Source: Volutella citrinella
Taxonomy: Eukaryota; Ascomycota; Sordariomycetes; Hypocreales; Nectriaceae
Direction: 5' to 3'
Assembly: GCA_034401135.1 (NCBI GenBank)
Contig: JAWZSP010000006.1
Span: 1,054,001-1,118,000, forward strand
Length of the DNA: 64,000 nucleotides
Shown: positions 1 through 10,507 of the stretch, in pieces
Position numbering within the stretch: position 1 is the stretch's first letter
Layout: each line of letters starts with the position of its first letter
Program-made: the position numbers and the translations under genes
The notes under the pieces: model-generated
Databases searched by the model: none
Told to the model about the DNA's origin: nothing
What the model saw: the letters and a program-made list of their open reading frames with translations, nothing else

Positions 1-19
1 GTCAGGGTCTGGAGTTTAC

Positions 20-3000
20 TTACATCCCAGCAGCCTTGTTGGACGGGTCGCGCACCACCACAATCTCCTCCCTGCGCTTCCCGCCATCCTTCTTACTCTT
101 CGTACGCGTCGGCGCCCCCCCGCTCGAATTTAGCTGCGCGACCAGCGCATTGACCTGCGCATTAAGCTTGGCCACCTCCTCGTTGGCCGCCTGGTGCGCA
201 GCCTGCGCAAGGCCCAGCTGCTGCCGCGTCTCCTCGAGCTGCGCGCTGAGGCTGCCGTTCTCGACGCGCAGCCCGGGCACCAGCGCGGCCTCCTTCTCCG
301 CCGCGTCGAGCTTCTTGGCCAGCTCGTCCTTTTCGGCGGCGGCGGCGGCGTTGGACTCAGCGGCTGATTTTTCGGCGGCCGCGAGCTTGCCGGCGATGTC
401 GTCGCGTTCGGTGGTTAGGGGTTCGACCGTGGCGGCTTTGCCTTCGGCTTCGGTGAGTTTGCCCTCGGCTTCGGTGAGTTTCTTGGCGATGTCGTCGCGC
501 TCCGTCGTGAGCGTCTCCACGCTGGCGGCCTTTTCTTGGAGCTCCGTGTTGCGGGCCTCGAGCTCCTTGTTCTGATCCTGCAGCTTCTGGATCAGGACAG
601 CCTCCTCGGATGGAGGTGCTGGCTCGGGCTCCTTGACTTCCTCGACTGCTGGAGCCGGCTCCTCGGGGGCCTTTTCCTCAGCCTTTTCTTCTGCCGGGGC
701 TACCTCAGCAGGCGGCGGATCTTTTGCCACTTCTGCTGGCGGGTCTTCGTTCTTCACCGCCGGGGCTTCGTCCGCGGGCTTTGTATCCTCAGGGGCATCC
801 TCGACAGTGACGGGTGGCGGAGCCGTGCTGGGCTTCTCGGTCGCGTCGGACATGACTGAGGCTGCGTCGTCGCTGGCCTTGCTGGTGGCAGAGCTGATCT
901 CGCTCATGCTCGACGAGACTTCACTGGGCGAGAACACGCTGCCCACCTCGGACATGGCCCGCAGCGACTCATTCTCGTCGCGCAGTCCGTCACACTCGGC
1001 CGACAGCCGGAGCACGCGTGACGAGCTGTCGTCCTGCTGCTTGAGCAGGCCCTGGATCTGGGCGCGGAAGTTCTTGTTGTCCGTCGTCAGCTGCTCGGCC
1101 CGCTTCTTGAGCTTCTTTCGCTTGCTGTCAATGTCGTCGACCTTGTCCAGCGCCGTCTTCTTCTCCTTCTCGAGGCTCTCGACGCTGCTCTTGAGCTCCG
1201 CGTTCTGCGCCTCGAGGCCCGTGATCTTGGCCTCCAGGTCCGTCACCTTGCCCTTGAGCTCGCCGTTCTCCGACTCGAGGCCGACATTGTGCGCAACCTT
1301 GGCCTCGAGCTCCTTCTTCATGTCGTCGATGCTGGCCTGGAGCACCGTGAGCCTCTCGTTGAGGTTCTTCTTGTCGTCGCTCAGCTCAGCCAGCTGCTTG
1401 CGCAGGTCTCGCTTCTCGTTCTCGTTGCTGACCACGCCCTTCTCGAGCAGCTCCACCTGGTTCTTCTGGTGCTTGAGGTCGAGGTTCAGGCCGTCTCGCT
1501 CAGCGGTTAGCTCGCCATACTCGGTGGCTCGCTTGATGAGGTCCGTCTCCAGTCCGTCGATGCGGAACTGCAGCGACTCGTTGGAAAGCTCCAGGCTCGC
1601 AATCTGGGCGATGAAGGACGTCTCCTGGCTCTTCCTGACCACCTTGAAGTCCTCCAGCTCCCGTTCGGCGTTGGTCGATTTGGCCCGGAACTGGCCAGTC
1701 TGCTCAGACTTGGTCTTGAGCTCCTCGGCAAGCTTGTCGCGCTCCTTCTCCAGCAACGCCTTGAGCTCCCTGTGCTGGTCCAGGTGATCCTCCATCTCCT
1801 TGAGCTTCTTGTCATGTGCCTTTTCCGTCTCGGCAAGGTCATCGCGCTCCTTCTTGAGCTTCTTCATGGCATTCTCGTGCTCCTTTTTGAGCTTTTCTTG
1901 AGCCTGATCGCGCTCCTTCTTGACCTTGTCCAAGGCCGACAGGTGCTCCTTCTTGAGCTTCGCTTGGCTTTCATCACGATCCTTTCGGAACCTGTCTAGG
2001 ATCGAGTCGTGGTCCTTCTGGGCCCTGGCCAATTTGGTCTCTTGGTCCTTTTGGACCCTGACCAGCTTGGTTTCCTGGTCCTTTTGGGCCTTGACCAGCT
2101 TCGTCTCCTGGTCCTTTTCGACTTTCTCGAGCGACTTGCGCTGCTTCTCGAGGTCGGTGCGTGCCTTCTCAAAGTCGGTTCGTGTCTTTTCAAGCTCCGA
2201 GGCCACCTTGTCCTTGGCCAGTTGGATCTTGCTCTTTTCCTGACGGAGCTCGTCCTTGTCCTTCTCCAGGCCAGAGAGCCTCTGGCGGGCGTCATCCAGC
2301 TCGCGGGCCGCCGACGACTTTTGGTCACGGAGGAGGGTAACTTCGCCCTTGAGAGTATCGAGCTCACGCAGCGTCTCCGGATCAATGGGATCGTGCCGCG
2401 GTGATGAATCATGTCGCGATGAGGTATCACGCCTCGACAAAGAGTCGTGTCGCTCGTGCCGAGACACAGGCCGCTGGCGAGACACTGAAGGCTGCCGAGT
2501 TACTGACGGCTGGCGAGAGAGCGACTGCTGGCGGGGCGTCGAGGGCTCTGACCGTTGGCCGCTCATGGAGGGCGCATAGCTTGAGACGGGGCCCTGGGTG
2601 AGCATGGGCAGCTGGAACTCGACCTGGTTCCGCATGGGCTGCTGGGTCTGCATAGGCATCTGGTTCTGCATTGGCTGTTGGACTTGCATCGGTAGTTGCG
2701 TTTGCATGGGCATCTGAGTCTGCATAGGCATTTGGGTCTGCATTGGCTGTTGGACCTGCATGGGCATCTGGTTGCCCATCGGCAGCTGGTTACCCATGGG
2801 CCCCTGGAGCATCATGGGCGCCGCGGGCTGCAGCGGCGCCGACATGGGAGCCTGAGCAATGGCCGGAGGCTGAGGGTTGGGCTCAATGTGAATGTGGACG
2901 GTCCGGCCGCGGCTCGGGGAGCGCTCACGGCTGCCACGGTCCTGCTGGCGGGTCGACTGGCCCGACGTCTGACCGGAAGACTGGCCATTGGACTGGCTGG

Positions 3001-3589
3001 CGGTTACGACGCTCTGGCGGCGTCCGTCCGTCTTGGAGCGGCCCTGCCTGGTGTCGGCCTTGGGGGTCTTGGGCCCAGCATCGTCGGAGTCGTAGACACT
3101 GGTGGCGGTGGTGGCGACGGAGAGGTTGGACGAGCTCCAGCGGAAGTCGGAGTCGGAGTCGAACTGGGCGTCGGACTGGTACGGGCCCCGCGGCGTAAAG
3201 GGCTCGGGCGAGGCGCGGCGCTGGGGCGGGTCGTCCCTGCGCGGGCGGAACTGCAGCGTCGGCGGCTTGAAGCGGAGCGGCTTGGCTGGCGGCTTGGGGC
3301 GCGTGAACGAGTCGTCGGACGACTCGGTCGGCGCAGTGGAGACCTCAGAGACGGTGGACAGGACGTCGAGATCCGGGCGCGAGGGCCGTGAGTGAGACCT
3401 GGGCCGGCTGGGGTTTCCAGTAGTAGTGGTGGTTGTGGTTGTGGTGACGACTGTCGTCTTGGGCTTGCCAGAGGAGGACGAGGTTGACGAGATGCCGATG
3501 GTGTTAGTGGTGTTGGTGTTGCTGGCGTTGCTCGAATCCCAGGGCTTGTCTGAGCCCTTGGCGTAGCCGGTTCGATATGACAGGGCCAT
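20..3589 (-). CDS. Large coiled-coil protein with Met/Gln repeats
   Basis: Open frame of 1189 aa on the minus strand. I do not recognise a named family. The first 400 residues are low-complexity Ser/Thr/Pro/Arg sequence with a tract of about ten MPMQ/QPMQ-type repeats near residues 265-330. A long coiled coil follows (about 405-880), then an acidic Pro/Glu/Ala linker (about 905-1000), a second coiled coil (about 1000-1150) and a basic tail. Inside the first coiled coil, about residues 490-600, are near-perfect 11-residue units of the type KDQETKLVKAQ. The layout suggests a structural, scaffold or cytoskeletal role; this is inference. The stop codon TAA at 20-22 lies inside a perfect splice donor (GTAAGT, plus-strand 18-23), so the real gene may splice here and continue past the left edge. 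The start is the first ATG in the frame, with a T-rich stretch just upstream. Confidence 0.8.
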   Translation of the reverse strand: MALSYRTGYAKGSDKPWDSSNASNTNTTNTIGISSTSSSSGKPKTTVVTTTTTTTTTGNPSRPRSHSRPSRPDLDVLSTVSEVSTAPTESSDDSFTRPKPPAKPLRFKPPTLQFRPRRDDPPQRRASPEPFTPRGPYQSDAQFDSDSDFRWSSSNLSVATTATSVYDSDDAGPKTPKADTRQGRSKTDGRRQSVVTASQSNGQSSGQTSGQSTRQQDRGSRERSPSRGRTVHIHIEPNPQPPAIAQAPMSAPLQPAAPMMLQGPMGNQLPMGNQMPMQVQQPMQTQMPMQTQMPMQTQLPMQVQQPMQNQMPMQTQQPMRNQVEFQLPMLTQGPVSSYAPSMSGQRSEPSTPRQQSLSRQPSVTRQPSVSRQRPVSRHERHDSLSRRDTSSRHDSSPRHDPIDPETLRELDTLKGEVTLLRDQKSSAARELDDARQRLSGLEKDKDELRQEKSKIQLAKDKVASELEKTRTDFEKARTDLEKQRKSLEKVEKDQETKLVKAQKDQETKLVRVQKDQETKLARAQKDHDSILDRFRKDRDESQAKLKKEHLSALDKVKKERDQAQEKLKKEHENAMKKLKKERDDLAETEKAHDKKLKEMEDHLDQHRELKALLEKERDKLAEELKTKSEQTGQFRAKSTNAERELEDFKVVRKSQETSFIAQIASLELSNESLQFRIDGLETDLIKRATEYGELTAERDGLNLDLKHQKNQVELLEKGVVSNENEKRDLRKQLAELSDDKKNLNERLTVLQASIDDMKKELEAKVAHNVGLESENGELKGKVTDLEAKITGLEAQNAELKSSVESLEKEKKTALDKVDDIDSKRKKLKKRAEQLTTDNKNFRAQIQGLLKQQDDSSSRVLRLSAECDGLRDENESLRAMSEVGSVFSPSEVSSSMSEISSATSKASDDAASVMSDATEKPSTAPPPVTVEDAPEDTKPADEAPAVKNEDPPAEVAKDPPPAEVAPAEEKAEEKAPEEPAPAVEEVKEPEPAPPSEEAVLIQKLQDQNKELEARNTELQEKAASVETLTTERDDIAKKLTEAEGKLTEAEGKAATVEPLTTERDDIAGKLAAAEKSAAESNAAAAAEKDELAKKLDAAEKEAALVPGLRVENGSLSAQLEETRQQLGLAQAAHQAANEEVAKLNAQVNALVAQLNSSGGAPTRTKSKKDGGKRREEIVVVRDPSNKAAGM

Positions 3590-6500
3590 TTCGAAGGCAA
3601 AGCAGATACTGCTTTTTTTAAAATATGTATATGAGAGATGTATGTCCAGGGAATTTGTTTAAATCCCGGTGCGTCGTGGGGTTGCTCAGGTGGCGGGCGA
3701 GAAAAGCTGGTGGTGGGTGCGGTGGTTGTGGCGTTGTCGTGTCGGTTGTAGCGGGTCGAATAGTAGTAAATCGGGGTGTAAATCAGGGTTGTATCGTCGT
3801 CGCATGTTGTTGTGTCGTTTGGAGCATTCGGAATTTGCAGCAGATGGCAGCAAGAGGGTAGTGGGAAGCGAGGAACTGTCTCGTCTGCAACCGGCGCCGG
3901 GCTGGTATTGTAGTATTTTATACGAACGGACAGGACAGCACCTCATCCCACGGGCCTCGAAATGCCCACAAGCCCTATTCTGACCCGGGGCCGCGCAGGT
4001 TTCGAGCCCAACTCGACACGCGCAACCCTGCGAGTGGCCCCAGGCCGCGGTTGGGAGGTCCACCGGCCGGGCTTCGTTGGGCTCTGGCACGAAATGCCAC
4101 GGCCGCAGCTGGCCAACCATTGCGCGGAGCGGCGAGACATGGGTCGTACGGACAGACGACTGTGCTGTGTAAATCTTTTGCCTAGGCCCACTCGACCGGG
4201 AGAGGCGTCACACAAGGCATGGCAGTCCTTGCTTTGGATTCAACAGTCCTAACTAATTACTAGTGCTCGTAGTAAATGATGGATCAAACCCCTCGAAATG
4301 CCCATCAGAAGCCCATCCATCTGCCCCTCGGGACGCTGCCGGGTTGGCCGATGCCTGTCATGGTTTACCCTTGGCCACACCACCCCGGGCTATCCCGTGG
4401 GGCGTAGCCCAATCGAGCGACAAAACGATTTACTTTCAGGTTTCTTGTGCACCCTGGTTACAGTACAAACCCGGCCGGCCGACGTTCGAAGCGAGATGCA
4501 GCCAGAAAATCCTCTCGCGGCCCGGCGGTGGCAAATTGACGTGTGTGTGTGCGAGCCGACGGCCACCCGATTGACTGATTGATTGTTGTTTTTTTCCCGC
4601 CGCTGCATGTCACGGAGCCACACTCTGCGTCCGTAGCTGCGTCGTTGGTCGGGGCGAGGCGAGGCCTGCCGTTGCATGGCGCCTCTAGGCTCCTGTGTGC
4701 CCGTCTCGTCTAGGCGGAGAGCGGGTGAGTAGTCGCACATTCCCGCCCCATTGCTCCATCCTCAGCCAGTCGTCGATCCAGGGCGCCCAGTCAACAGCCG
4801 CCGCGGCTTGGTTTTGAGGCCAGCTTTGGGCGCGGCCCCAGGACCCAGGGTTGGGCTGCAAGCCATGTGGGGATCCCAGCAGACCCGTCACTCCCTGCCA
4901 AGCCTGCCTCACTGAAAGTCACTGAAGTCACTGACTGATGAGGGACGGGCTTGACGGGATACTCGCAGCCGCTGCAAGGAGTTGCTAGCCTCGAGTCAGT
5001 GCCTGCACAACCTAAATTGCTTCCCCAGCAGCTCCCTGCGCCTGCATCCCACTATGAATGTCGCATGCACGCATTCCTGTTGCTCTAGTAGTCTGGCTGG
5101 GGCCAACGACAAGACAAGCAAAAACACGACGGTGGTCCCACGGCTTCGTCAACTGGCCTCTCGCATCTGACTCGCTCCTGGCGGTCATCTGGGGCCTACG
5201 CAAGCTGAGTCACACTGCCAGCATGTACATTGTACAGCATGTCTTGGGCCTTTTTTTCTATTTGTGGCCGCTCGCTTGGCTGTCACCTGTGAGTCTTTGT
5301 TGTGCTGTCACCTCTGCTCGGCCAATCAGCGCCTTGTGCTTCCCCAGTCCAACGCCGCTCACTTCATCCACCACTGGACAGAGACGGGGCAGTCTGTCCA
5401 CTTGTAACACTGAACCTGTGACTAATTCACGGTAAGCTTACACGTTGGTTCCTCTGCTATTGTCGCTCACTGTGGCACTGCGTTTCTAGAAGGCCTCGAT
5501 ATTTATTTCCGGACCGGCGCAGAGTGTGGGGGGCCTGCCACGTAAATAGGCCCTCCCTCCCTGTCGCCTCCCCACAACGGCGCAGGCAGGGCAAAACTGA
5601 TGAATTCAATGGTCCAGGGTTCCTGGTGGAGTGGTGGTGTAGTATTCTTCAGGGACAGCCCCGCTCCGCCCGCTGTCGTGGGGTTTTTGTTTTGGGCGAG
5701 GTGTGGGCCGTGGGCGTCTAGGGTAATGTCACAGTGAGACACGGCCGTCGCACATGGACGATAGCGCCCACCAATCTTGGATGAATGAAGAGAAATTCAC
5801 AGTTGAATGCAAAATAGAGAATGTGTGTCTATAGCAGTTGGCTTCTAGTACGGCTACGTTGTTCAATAATACTTGGTGTTTGCTGGCGGGGTTTTGTTAT
5901 GTGTTCGATCGTTGGACGAGCTCCCAACCTCGCCGTCTTTAATTAGTCTCGCTGCTCACTTAGTGACATCAAGTATCCCGTTCGCCCCGCTGATAGTGTC
6001 AACTCTCCTCAAAGCAAAAGAGCTGGTCTATGCTAAAAATTATCCAGTTGCTTTCTCGCTGTTACGTCTAAAGCGGTTGGTGAATGTGTCAATTCTACGC
6101 CAGGCCGCCAGGTGGGATTGGGTGTTGTGTGTAGCAAAGTTGGACTATCATCTAGTCTTGTGAATTTAATTATTGATAAACCCTTATGAAACACCCCCAG
6201 GAAACACTTTGAACTCTAGTCGAATTACTTGACGTCCAATTCATCTCAACTCCGGCTGTCTGAAGAGGCAACATGGGCTTTAGGGCGGCGATGTGAGCCT
6301 CTGGCTGCTGCAAGACCCAACAATCGTACTTGAAGACATTATCGGAGAACTACGACTATGATGTATATTACTTACACGAGAGAGTAATCTTCTGGCACGC
6401 CATGTGGAGATTTCCACCATACAGCCGAGGAGCCGCCCGAGGCCGAAAGACTCAGGTTAGCCAGGCGAGTCGGCTGTATGCTGCCATGCTCCACCGGGAT

Positions 6501-6722
6501 CAGAGCCATGGCGAATAGCAATGATGGGATGAGCCGCAACCAGACCCAAAGAATGCGATGATGCAAGCCGTTCATAGCCGATTACGCCCATTGACAGTAC
6601 CAAGGTAGGCAGCGCATTCACTACTCGCCTAGGAAACTCGTCATCTCATACGCACAAGACTCAAGCATTGAACCGAGTCCCTTCATCGCACACCTCTAGT
6701 CGTCTTTAGGATACCTAGCAAA
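3590..6722. other. Intergenic region without a convincing gene
   Basis: A stretch of 3.1 kb between the coiled-coil gene, whose promoter it must hold, and the mitochondrial carrier gene. The open frames here are short, overlap on both strands and show no domain, signal peptide or intron-linked continuation. Small local features are a GT run near 4541-4550 and three close copies of TCACTGA around 4917-4935. I see no tRNA, transposon end or long repeat. Confidence 0.5.
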
Positions 6723-7807
6723 ATGACAACAGTTTCAGATCCTGTCCAAGCCCAGCTCGGGCAGCTCTCCACAAAGACCGATGGTTTCACGGCACCCAAA
6801 TCATCGATGATCAAGTACCCAAAATGGATCGGAGGCTCGGCATCTTGCATGGCTGTGGTGATATCGCATCCGCTTGATCTGGGTTTGTCCGTCCCAAGTC
6901 TTACGTGATTTCGCACGCTAAATGTGTTGGCACAGTCAAAGTGAGAATGCAAACAGCGACAAGAAACAGTGGACTTGTTGCAACTGTCCGCGGAATTTAC
7001 AGCAAGGAGGGAATTCGAGGGTTCTACAGCGGCGTGAGTTGCATCTGAAGCTGTGAATGGCTGTTCCTCTAACGTGAAATAGCTTTCGGCCGGCATGTTA
7101 CGGCAACGTAGGTGAAAACATCATCCCATTTACATCGTCTAACTTACAACACAGTCACATATGGGTCATCACGTTTCGCCATCTACGAGAGCGCCAAGGA
7201 GTGGGCGAGCAAGGACGGCTCACCACCAACGGGGCTGATTCTGCTCCCCATGGCCGCCCTCTCCGGCTGCTGCGGCGGCATATTTGGGAACCCTGCCGAC
7301 ATTGCCAATGTCCGGATGCAGCACGACAAGTCGCTCCCTCTTCAGCAAAGGCAAAACTACCGCAGCGTGTTTGACGTGATACTGCGCATAGGCCGCGAAG
7401 AAGGACTGGCTGGCTACGCGAGAGGACTGGTACCAAACTGCATCAGGGCCGCAAGCATGACAGCCAGCCAGCTGGCATCCTACGACGTGTTCAAGGGCGT
7501 GTTGATGCAGCAGCTGAACATGCGCGACGACTCCTTGACGCAGTTCCTGTCCTCGCTCCTGGCCAGTCTTGTCGCCACGACTCTCGGCAACCCCATCGAT
7601 GTTGTAAAGTCGCGCGTCATGAGCTCCACGCAGCGCGGCTCGACTGTCATGTCCTCGGTCAAGTCACTGACGCGCACAGAAGGCTTGAGATGGGTCTGGA
7701 GAGGATGGTTACCGAGTTTCGCCCGACTGGGCCCTCACACCGTGGCTACTCTGGTCCTCTTGGAGCAGCACAGGAAAATGTACCGCAAGTTCTACGTGGA
7801 GCAGTGA
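6723..7807 (+). CDS. DIC1: Mitochondrial dicarboxylate carrier
   Basis: Four exons, 6723-6882, 6936-7033, 7083-7107 and 7155-7807, joined at GT-AG sites, give 311 aa, the usual length of the mitochondrial carrier family. All three solute-carrier signatures are present: HPLDLVKVRMQ (formed across intron 1), GNPADIANVRMQ and GNPIDVVKSRVM. The second and third are typical of the yeast/fungal dicarboxylate carrier, which exchanges malate or succinate for phosphate across the inner mitochondrial membrane. Exon 3 is only 25 nt and completes the FYSG/LSAGMLRQ/LTYG junctions, which supports the splicing. It is the first gene of a group that also holds an acyl-CoA dehydrogenase, an MFS transporter, a CoA-transferase and a CitE-like lyase, so import of a dicarboxylate for mitochondrial breakdown is a reasonable job. 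The exact substrate is inferred from family resemblance; another C4/C5 acid is possible. Confidence 0.9.
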
Positions 7808-8030
7808 TGATGATATTTAGTGATTTCATAGTATGGTTTATTAGATTGAGCTGCAGGCGGAGTATGAAATGATTGAGATTGTGTATTAATTGCGGAGGCA
7901 ATTCCAATTTCCCCCCAGTAGCTAGTTCACAACGGGTCTATCGCGGCGCCTTTGTTCCGTCGCCTTTGTCTGGCCATGTTAAATATTAGATTAGAACAAA
8001 CAAAGTGAGTGCCCAAACATCCAGGGCACT

Positions 8031-8798
8031 TTACTGGATGTCAAATCTGTGGGAGGAGCAGCCTTGACAGGACTGCGAACTCCATGTCCCAGCGCGTTCC
8101 TGCTCACCCTTGCTTTCTGCCACGTTGATCATGGCCTCCTGCTGCCACCAAAACTCTTCTCTGCTTTGTGTCCTGGCATGCAGCGCACTGCTCCCTCCGG
8201 CCCGCCCCTGGAGCCGCCGCATGTGCAGCCAATCGTCATAGTCCTGCACCAGAGCCGGAACACGGTTGGTGGTCTGCACCGCGAGGGGCACTACCTTGAT
8301 TTGTTGCAGCCAGCGGGTGAGATGGTCTTTAGTGGCCTGGTTGCCATTGCAGACGCTCTGCTCTAGCACGTAAAGACTCTCGAAAGCCAACGTCTGTGTC
8401 GTACGCTGCCGGGCGAGGAGCTGCCCGGTTGCATCGGAATCAGCAATTCGCTGACCCAGGCCGTCCGGATCAGGCATCACGCCGCATTCACGCATCCAAG
8501 TCGCGATGTAGTAGATGGAAACCCTCAGCAACGCCAAGCGTGCCGTGATACCGCTCCAGGCTGTCTCGTCCTTGCAGAACCGACCCGTGTTGGCCAGAAC
8601 AGTCAGCAAGTTGATTGTCTCTACCGCTTCGGGATCGTTGTTGGGCACGGTTTCCCAGTGATAGCGGCCTTCTTTGTTGATGCTGATTGATTCAAGTGCA
8701 ATCCAGCGGTTGACAGGCCAGTCGGTTGTCGACTCTAGTGCTCCAATTAGGCCCTGCCTCATCTTCTCGACGGGAACGAAGACTGCTGGGTGGCTCAT
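8031..8798 (-). CDS. Uncharacterised 255-aa protein in catabolic cluster
   Basis: Uninterrupted 255-aa frame with no family I recognise. It is soluble-looking, without a signal peptide or membrane segment, rich in Trp, Gln and Arg, with mostly helical-looking sequence between residues 60 and 200. The last 40 residues are polar and contain a Cys pair (SCQGC). The start ATG at 8796-8798 is followed by MSHPAVF; a TATATATT-like box lies about 140 bp upstream (near 8941). It sits tail-to-tail with the dicarboxylate carrier and upstream of the acyl-CoA dehydrogenase on the same strand. No hydratase hot-dog motif is visible, so I do not assign it the missing hydratase step. Its place between pathway genes is the only functional hint. 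Confidence 0.65.
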   Translation of the reverse strand: MSHPAVFVPVEKMRQGLIGALESTTDWPVNRWIALESISINKEGRYHWETVPNNDPEAVETINLLTVLANTGRFCKDETAWSGITARLALLRVSIYYIATWMRECGVMPDPDGLGQRIADSDATGQLLARQRTTQTLAFESLYVLEQSVCNGNQATKDHLTRWLQQIKVVPLAVQTTNRVPALVQDYDDWLHMRRLQGRAGGSSALHARTQSREEFWWQQEAMINVAESKGEQERAGTWSSQSCQGCSSHRFDIQ

Positions 8799-9175
8799 TG
8801 TGAAAGTCGATAGTAGTAGAGGGGGAGCTTAGTTGATAGATAGTCGCCGAATGGAATGAAGAGTGAAAGCGGTGATCTCAAATGGACTGTAAGCTTGGTT
8901 TGGTTTGGAGATTGAAGAAAACTAGAAAAGTTGAATTGGCTATATATTCTCAACAAATGAACTCTTCAACGTGTGCTCATGCAACTCTCAACTGGACCAC
9001 TAGGTGAACAGTTGAGCTGCTCCGTGTGTCTGTTGAACACATCAAGACATCAGCTATGTATAACTATCCTTGAATGGTGCTGAATGTGTTCCCGACCATC
9101 GTTCTTAGCATTGTATCCAAACTTTTGAATAGTCAGTCTTGTTCCCTTCCGTTCTCTACTCCTGATCCCAGGCTC
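8799..9175. promoter_or_regulatory. Promoter of orphan gene, 3' end of dehydrogenase gene
   Basis: This 377-bp gap lies between two minus-strand genes. It holds a TATA-like TATATATT at about 8941 upstream of the 255-aa gene, and must hold the 3' UTR of the acyl-CoA dehydrogenase gene. Nothing else stands out. Confidence 0.4.
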
Positions 9176-10507
9176 TTAGTAACTGCGCGGCAACTGGAGC
9201 ACCTTTTCGCTAATGTAGTTCATGATCATCTCGCGGCTCACAGGAGCAATGCGGGGAACAAGGCATTCCCTGAACCACCGTTCCACGTCGTATTCAGCCG
9301 CATACCCCATGCCTCCGTGCGTCAGCACAGCCTTCTCGCACGCATTGAACGCCGCTTCCGCAGCAAGGTACTTGGCGCTGTTGCAAGCGACGCCAACAGA
9401 CTCCTGGGTGATGCCGCTGTCAGAGTTGTCACGGCTCGCGTCGTACAGCTTGGCGGCGTGATAAGTTGCCAGCTTCGCGCTCTCCAACTGCATGTAGGCG
9501 TCGGCCAGGGGGTGAGCGATTCCTTGGTTCTGGCCGATGGGGCGGTTGAACACAACTCGATCTCGTGCGTACGCTGCTGCCTTCTCGAGCGCCGCGAATC
9601 CTAGCCCCAGAGCCTCACCAGCCAGCAAGCACCGTTCGGCATTCATGCCGTGTAGGATTATCTTGAACCCCTGACCCTCCTTGCCAATGAGCGTGTTGGC
9701 TGGAATGGAATACCCATCGAAGAACACCTCATTTGCATCGACGGCCTTGCCTCCGAGCTTCTTGATCTTTCGCATGTCCAGGCCAGGCTGGTCCTTGTTC
9801 AGATCAATGCAAAACAGGGACAGACCCTCGCTCGCCTTCTTGACTTGGTCCAAGGGCGTTGTTCGGGCCAAAAGGATCATTTTGGAGGCAACTTGCGCGC
9901 AAGTAATCCAGATTTTCTGGCCAGTAACGAGATAAGAGCCGTCAGATTGCTTCAAGGCGGTGGTGGAAAGCTGTAGCGTGTTGAGACCGGCATTGGGCTC
10001 TGTCACGCCGAAGCAGACTCTGTGCTTTCCGGAGATGATGCCCGGGATGGTGCTCTCTAGTTGCTCTTGGGTGCCGAATTTAGCGAGGGGTTGAGTGGCA
10101 TACACGTTGGCATGGATTGCCTGGGCACCAGCCATGCCAGCACCGCTCTGAGTGATTGTTTGCATCATCATGGTTGCTTCGGAGATTCCAAGTCCGGCTC
10201 CGCCTAAGGACTCTGGGAGGGCGATTCCCAGCCAGCCATCCTGGGCTAGAGCTGCGTGAAAGTCCTTCGGGTCCTCCTCGGTCTGGTCCTTCTCCTGCCA
10301 GTAGGTGTTTGGAAACTGCGAACACACTTGGTTGACGGCGTCGCGGACCGTGAGTTGTGTCTCGCTGAACCCCGTCGTCTCCATGAGCCGTCGCTTTTGG
10401 GAGACGGAGAAGGATCGGACAGTTTGCTTGACAGCTGCCTTGTGCAAGGCGGAGACTCGGCCGGAGCACAAGTTGCGGCAAACAGAAGTTCTGATTAGTT
10501 GAGACAT
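9176..10507 (-). CDS. Mitochondrial acyl-CoA dehydrogenase
   Basis: Flavoprotein of the acyl-CoA dehydrogenase family, 443 aa from the ATG at 10505-10507. This start is preferred over the in-frame ATG at 10636 because the shorter form opens with a typical mitochondrial presequence (MSQLIRTSVCRNLCSGRV, Arg/Ser-rich, no acid) and because a TATA-like element at about 10605-10612 lies between the two. Family motifs include GVTEPNAG (FAD/substrate region), the RVVFNRPIGQNQGIAHPLAD stretch, and HGGMGYAAEYDVERWFREC near the C-terminus. The position where most family members read IYEGT, with the catalytic Glu, here reads IAPVS, so the base must lie elsewhere or the reaction differs. It neighbours a CoA-transferase and a CitE-like lyase, suggesting an acyl-CoA intermediate of a dicarboxylate pathway. 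Substrate unknown. Confidence 0.88.
   Translation of the reverse strand: MSQLIRTSVCRNLCSGRVSALHKAAVKQTVRSFSVSQKRRLMETTGFSETQLTVRDAVNQVCSQFPNTYWQEKDQTEEDPKDFHAALAQDGWLGIALPESLGGAGLGISEATMMMQTITQSGAGMAGAQAIHANVYATQPLAKFGTQEQLESTIPGIISGKHRVCFGVTEPNAGLNTLQLSTTALKQSDGSYLVTGQKIWITCAQVASKMILLARTTPLDQVKKASEGLSLFCIDLNKDQPGLDMRKIKKLGGKAVDANEVFFDGYSIPANTLIGKEGQGFKIILHGMNAERCLLAGEALGLGFAALEKAAAYARDRVVFNRPIGQNQGIAHPLADAYMQLESAKLATYHAAKLYDASRDNSDSGITQESVGVACNSAKYLAAEAAFNACEKAVLTHGGMGYAAEYDVERWFRECLVPRIAPVSREMIMNYISEKVLQLPRSY

Noticed and set aside
633..1787. A 384-codon plus-strand frame opposite the coiled-coil gene
   Set aside because: It is a Ser/Phe-rich antisense shadow of a Glu/Lys/Leu-rich coiled coil; no domain, start context or introns support it.
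5058..5435. A 125-codon frame with a hydrophobic centre
   Set aside because: It overlaps frames on the other strand, shows no family features, and the hydrophobic run is short and flanked by random-looking sequence.
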